From positions 1,885,001 to 1,949,000 of the forward strand of contig CM054182.1 of the NCBI GenBank assembly GCA_028829895.1: a DNA stretch of 64,000 nucleotides. The letters run 5' to 3'. Positions within the stretch are counted from its first letter, which is position 1; each line of letters begins with the position of its first letter. Of the stretch, positions 60,540 through 64,000 are shown one piece after another. Origin of the DNA: Sinotaia quadrata (lineage: Eukaryota > Mollusca > Gastropoda > Architaenioglossa > Viviparidae). Below the pieces are notes generated by a model. That model searched no databases. It worked only from the letters and a program-made list of their open reading frames with translations, and was not told where the DNA came from. Made by a program: the position numbers and the translations under genes.

Positions 60540-60935
60540 ACGAAATGTGCTCTAATATGGAACACTAAAATTAGTGGAACAAAGGTCATGTTATACAAAT
60601 ATAGTTGAGGCTAAAACCTTGCCTTATTTCATACATATTATTACACAAATGCACACACATGTTTTGTGCTCTAATATGGAACACTAAAATTAGTGGAACA
60701 AAGGTCATGTTAGGCAAATATAGCTGAGGCTAAAACCTTGCCTTATACATATTGCAAACAAATGTGCACACTTGCATCAGACATCATATGAGGGCTGAAA
60801 TGTGCTCTAATTTGGAACACTAAAATATGAGGGCTGAAATGTGCTCTAATTTGGAACACTAATATCAATGGAAGCAAGTTCCTGTCATGCAAACAAAGTT
60901 GAGGCTAAAACCTTTCCTTATATCATACATATTAC
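60540..60935. repeat. Tandem duplications of about 120 bases, intergenic
   Basis: Three to four copies of gtgctctaatatggaacact aaaattagtggaacaaaggt catg...gaggctaaaacctt; one is shortened at 60795-60850. Confidence 0.88.
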
Positions 60936-61064
60936 ATAAAATGTGTATCATACGTCATATGAAATGTTAGATATCTTGAATATTTCCTTAAGTTATATAT
61001 AATAGTGTAGGATGCTATAGCAATAACTCCACTTAGCAGTAAATCTTTATCTTTGTCTCTGTAC

Positions 61065-61330
61065 GTGTGTTGAGATTGAGCTCCGGAGAAATACAAAACA
61101 AAATCATATGCATTTTGCTGTTGTTTAATATTTTTTATTTTCTTGGATACCAACATGTGTTGAGAGAGAAATACAAAACAAAATCATACACATTTTGCTG
61201 TTGTTTGATATTTTTTTTTATTTTCTTGGATACCAACATGTGTTGTGATTGAGCACCAGAAAAATACAAAACAAAAACATACGCATTTTGCTGTTGTTTA
61301 ATATTTTATTTTCTCGGATACTAACAAAAT
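61065..61330. repeat. Tandem repeat of about 88 bases, three copies
   Basis: gagaaatacaaaacaaaatc then atatgcattttgctgttgtt taatatttttta ttttcttggataccaacatg. Confidence 0.93.
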
Positions 61331-61544
61331 ATCTATCTTTAAAGCATTGCATCGATAATATAATTTTGGGTTGGCTTCAGTTCAGAAGTTTAAATAGCAA
61401 ACCTATGGTCAAGTCGTTAAGTCATGTTTAAGGCTCTTTCTTAAAATAGTAATTTGTGTATTATACACACAAAATGTTAATTGCACACATGCGATGTCTG
61501 GAGACTTACAGGACATTAAGAGTTAGCTGTACTAATGCTTTTTT

Positions 61545-61850
61545 TTTTTCAGTAGAAATGGTGAAAGTACATAAAATTATAAATTTGTACTGACGCTGGG
61601 GGTATTTTTGTGCAATATAAATAGTGGTAAAAGGACAGTTAAGAATTATAAGTCTGTACTAAAGCTGTTTTGTTTTGGTTTTTTTTTTTATGCAGTGGAA
61701 ATAGTGGTAAAATTACACTTAAGAATTATAAGTCTGTACTAATGCTACTTTGTTTGCAGTAGAAATAGTGTTAGAAAGACATTTAAGAATTATAAATCTG
61801 TACTAAAGCTGTTTTGTGTGAGTGTAGTTGAAATAGTAGTAAAAGGACAA
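61545..61850. repeat. Degenerate tandem repeat of about 75 bases
   Basis: Four copies of agtagaaatagtggtaaaa then gacacttaagaattataagt ctgtactaaagctgttttgt. Confidence 0.85.
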
Positions 61851-62104
61851 AGCTGAAGAAATTAAGAGTTAGAATAGACTATACTAGTGTTTTGAAATAG
61901 ATATTAGTGGATGGCTCATAGATGAGTCTATATTCTTGAATGTCCTTGTGGAGGGGTAAAATGAATACTGCTGCTTTGGTGGACTTGATCAGTATCTTGA
62001 ACATACAGTTCTTCCTGTATGGTCTTGAGCACAGACACATGTACACACATACAATACTGATCTATATTTTGAACAGAGAAACTAACAAATGTGCCTATGT
62101 ACAA

Positions 62105-63000
62105 TAATATCATGCTCTAATAATGCTGGAGGGGTAAGGAATGTCATACTTCAATAATGCGATGGAAAGTGGTGTCCTCCTTCAGTAACACAGAGAAAAG
62201 GAACAAAATGTAACATGAGGAATATCATAGTTTAATAATGCAGGGTTGAGGGGCAGAAGGAAATAAATCATACTTCAATAATGCAGGGTTGAGGGGCAGG
62301 ACATACATCATACTTTAATAAAGCAGGGTTAAGGGGCAGGAGGACATACATCATACTTCAATAATGCAGGGTTGAGGGGCAGAAGGACATACATCTTACT
62401 TTAATGATGCAGGGTTGAGGGGCAGGACATACATCATACTTTAATATAGCACGGTTGAGGGGCAGAAGGACATAAACACTTTAATAATGCAAGGTTAAGG
62501 GGAAGAAGGACACAAATCACACTTTAATAATGCAGGAGAAAGGGGCAGAAGGAAATGCACTTTAATAATGCAGAGGAAAGGGGCAGGAGGACATACATCA
62601 TACTTTAATAAAGCAGGAGAAAGGGCAGAAGGACATATACTTTAATAGGGTTAAGGGGCAAAAGGACATACACTTTAATAATGCAGGGTTAAAGGGCAGG
62701 ACATAAGTCATTCTTTAATAATGCAGGAGAAAGGGGCAACAGGACATGCACTTTAATAATACAGGGTTATGGGGAAGAAGGGACATAAATCATACTTTTA
62801 AATGCAGGGGAAAGTGGCAAAAGGACCTACACTTTAATAATGCAGGTTTAAGGGGCAGAAGGACGTACACTTTAATAATGCAGAGTTAAGGGGCAGAAGA
62901 ACATACATTTTAATAATGCAGGGTTAAGGGGCAGAAGGACATACACTTTGATAATGCAGGGTCAAGGGACATAAATCATACTTTAATAATGCAGGGGAAA
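62105..63000. repeat. Minisatellite, 36-50 base units, about 20 copies
   Basis: Units of ctttaataatgcagggttaa then ggggcagaaggacatacatc ata, variable in length, purine-rich on the + strand. It lies just downstream of the 3' end of the minus-strand AA15-like gene. Confidence 0.95.
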
Positions 63001-63243
63001 AGGAAATCAAGATGCCTGAAGTTTTCAAAAGTTATTGCATGGATGCATCCATTTAAAAAAATAAAAATTTAAGTGTACATCGTTTGAGATGTTAGTTCAG
63101 GCACAGTATATAAATAAAACAAGTTATAAACAGTCCAGTTTTAGAATATACAGTGAGATTTATGTAAGGACAGTTTCAAAATCTTAATCTCTTGCATAAT
63201 CCTCTTTTTAACTTTCCTTCACCAACGATATATGAAGAAGCAT

Positions 63244-63720
63244 CTATAAGAAGAGAAAATAACTGTGCACAAAAGCCGCCCAAAGTAAAATGCCAACACA
63301 GGGTGTATCAAAGTGCTGGTTACTTCCCAATGAAGAAATAGTGGTCGTTTTCTCTTCCCAAAATCTTTCGTATGCCTTGGTTACGCCAAGAATGACGTCG
63401 TCGCGACCAATGGCGATGTCGGCGCACCCGTAGAACTGTTCCTGGTTTCCGCAGCCGATGCAACCTTCTTTGGTCACGGGGTCAATCCCCCAACTATTCC
63501 CAGAATTGTACTTCCACTGGAACACGCAGGCAGAGCATGAGACGTCAGCAGGGAGGCGGAGTTTGAGCCTGACATGCTGTTGGGTGGAGTAGGGGCCGCT
63601 AGGCAACATGTATCGGGTGCTGCCTGTGTTGTCCACAACAAGGAGATTTTTATCAAGGCACTCGTGTGTGATGTTTAATGAAGAGTTGTTGTGTTCACAA
63701 AGGCGGAACTCGCAGTAGCC
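63244..63720 (-). CDS. Last exon of chitin-binding type-4 / AA15-like (LPMO family) protein
   Basis: Read on the minus strand, acceptor catccag|GGC at 63724-63721; stop TAG at 63246-63244; 158 codons plus stop. It begins GYCEFRLCEHN, the conserved 'GyFeFRLCp' of the AA15 / chitin-binding type-4 domain. Then come ECLDKNLL, TRYMLP, VRLKLRLPADVSCSACVFQW, KYNSGNSWGID, GCIGCGNQEQFYGCADIAIG, which follow family order (CSACV.QW.Y..GNSWG...G.GCG.QE.F.gCADi.I). Family members are secreted copper monooxygenases cutting chitin or cellulose. The N-terminal copper-binding His lies in upstream exons beyond 64000, so activity cannot be judged. A hydrophobic end (CVGILLWAAFVHSYFLFL) suggests a GPI signal or membrane anchor. 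Sites NNS and NIT could be glycosylated. The sequence upstream of GYC stays open but does not resemble the family, so it is taken as intron. Confidence 0.9.
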   Translation of the reverse strand, partial: GYCEFRLCEHNNSSLNITHECLDKNLLVVDNTGSTRYMLPSGPYSTQQHVRLKLRLPADVSCSACVFQWKYNSGNSWGIDPVTKEGCIGCGNQEQFYGCADIAIGRDDVILGVTKAYERFWEEKTTTISSLGSNQHFDTPCVGILLWAAFVHSYFLFL

Positions 63721-63804
63721 CTGGATGTAAGGATGAAAATGGAGTCTGATACTGAATGAAAGTGATGAGTTGTACAAGATATGTTCTTTTCCTCCCCTAC
63801 TACT

Positions 63805-64000
63805 CATAAAATACCAAGGTTTATACATGTTCTAAAAACAAGACAAATGTTCGCACGTCATTTATGACCAAAGCCATGTCCCATAAAATGCCAAGGTTTA
63901 TACATGTTCTAAAAACAAGACAAATGTTCGCACGTCATTTATGACCAAAAATGTGTCCCATAAAATGCCAAGGTTTATACATGTTCTAAAAACAAGACAA
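63805..64000. repeat. 77-base tandem repeat, at least 2.5 copies, runs off the window
   Basis: cataaaatgccaaggtttat then acatgttctaaaaacaagac aaatgttcgcacgtcattta tgaccaaa, starting at 63805, 63882 and 63959. It lies in the intron next to the AA15-like exon. Confidence 0.95.

Noticed and set aside
63721..63828. Extending the AA15-like exon to the upstream Met of the open frame
   Set aside because: The added residues do not resemble the family, an acceptor (catccag) sits exactly at the conserved GY, and part of the extension is the 77-base tandem repeat.

Overview
The window is AT-rich animal genomic DNA. Coding sequence is scattered as 34 small exons (32-274 bases) with GT..AG introns of 0.3-4.3 kb, and the introns are packed with tandem repeats and worn DNA transposons. 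There are no bacterial-type operons, rRNA or recognisable tRNA genes. A CDH23-type cadherin next to a chitin-binding type-4 / AA15-like gene suggests a lophotrochozoan invertebrate, probably a mollusc. That taxonomic call is inference.

Layout. (1) 1-58932, + strand: the 3' part of one very large non-classical cadherin gene. I could chain 34 exons from 750 to the stop at 58930-58932. All intron phases agree and the joined length is exactly 5013 bases (1670 codons plus stop). The fragment holds about twelve extracellular cadherin (EC) repeats, a membrane-adjacent region like that of cadherin-23, one transmembrane helix and a cytoplasmic tail of about 180 residues. The 5' exons lie before the window. 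(2) 58933-63243: cadherin 3' UTR and intergenic DNA full of tandem duplications and a minisatellite. (3) 63244-63720, - strand: the last exon of a convergent gene, the C-terminal half of a chitin-binding type-4 / AA15-like (LPMO family) protein with a hydrophobic C-terminal tail. Its earlier exons lie past 64000.

Mobile DNA in the introns: a non-autonomous hAT element with clean terminal inverted repeats and an 8-base target duplication (5928-7256); a decayed mariner transposase (about 3150-3720); an isolated hAT-like end (21053); two diverged copies of one dispersed element in neighbouring introns (12410-14080, 16360-17560); a 145-base direct-repeat pair (18738 and 19765); and a fold-back MITE-like element with 55-base inverted repeats (46691-47273).

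The most notable pattern is that many intronic tandem repeats are copies of the adjacent exon-intron junction itself, carrying decoy splice sites and slices of exon (exons 4, 17, 18, 20, 23, 25, 29, 30, 33). I saw no wholly new gene system. The splice-junction arrays, a furin-like RRRR|S site in an EC repeat and a duplicated motif in the cytoplasmic tail deserve follow-up.
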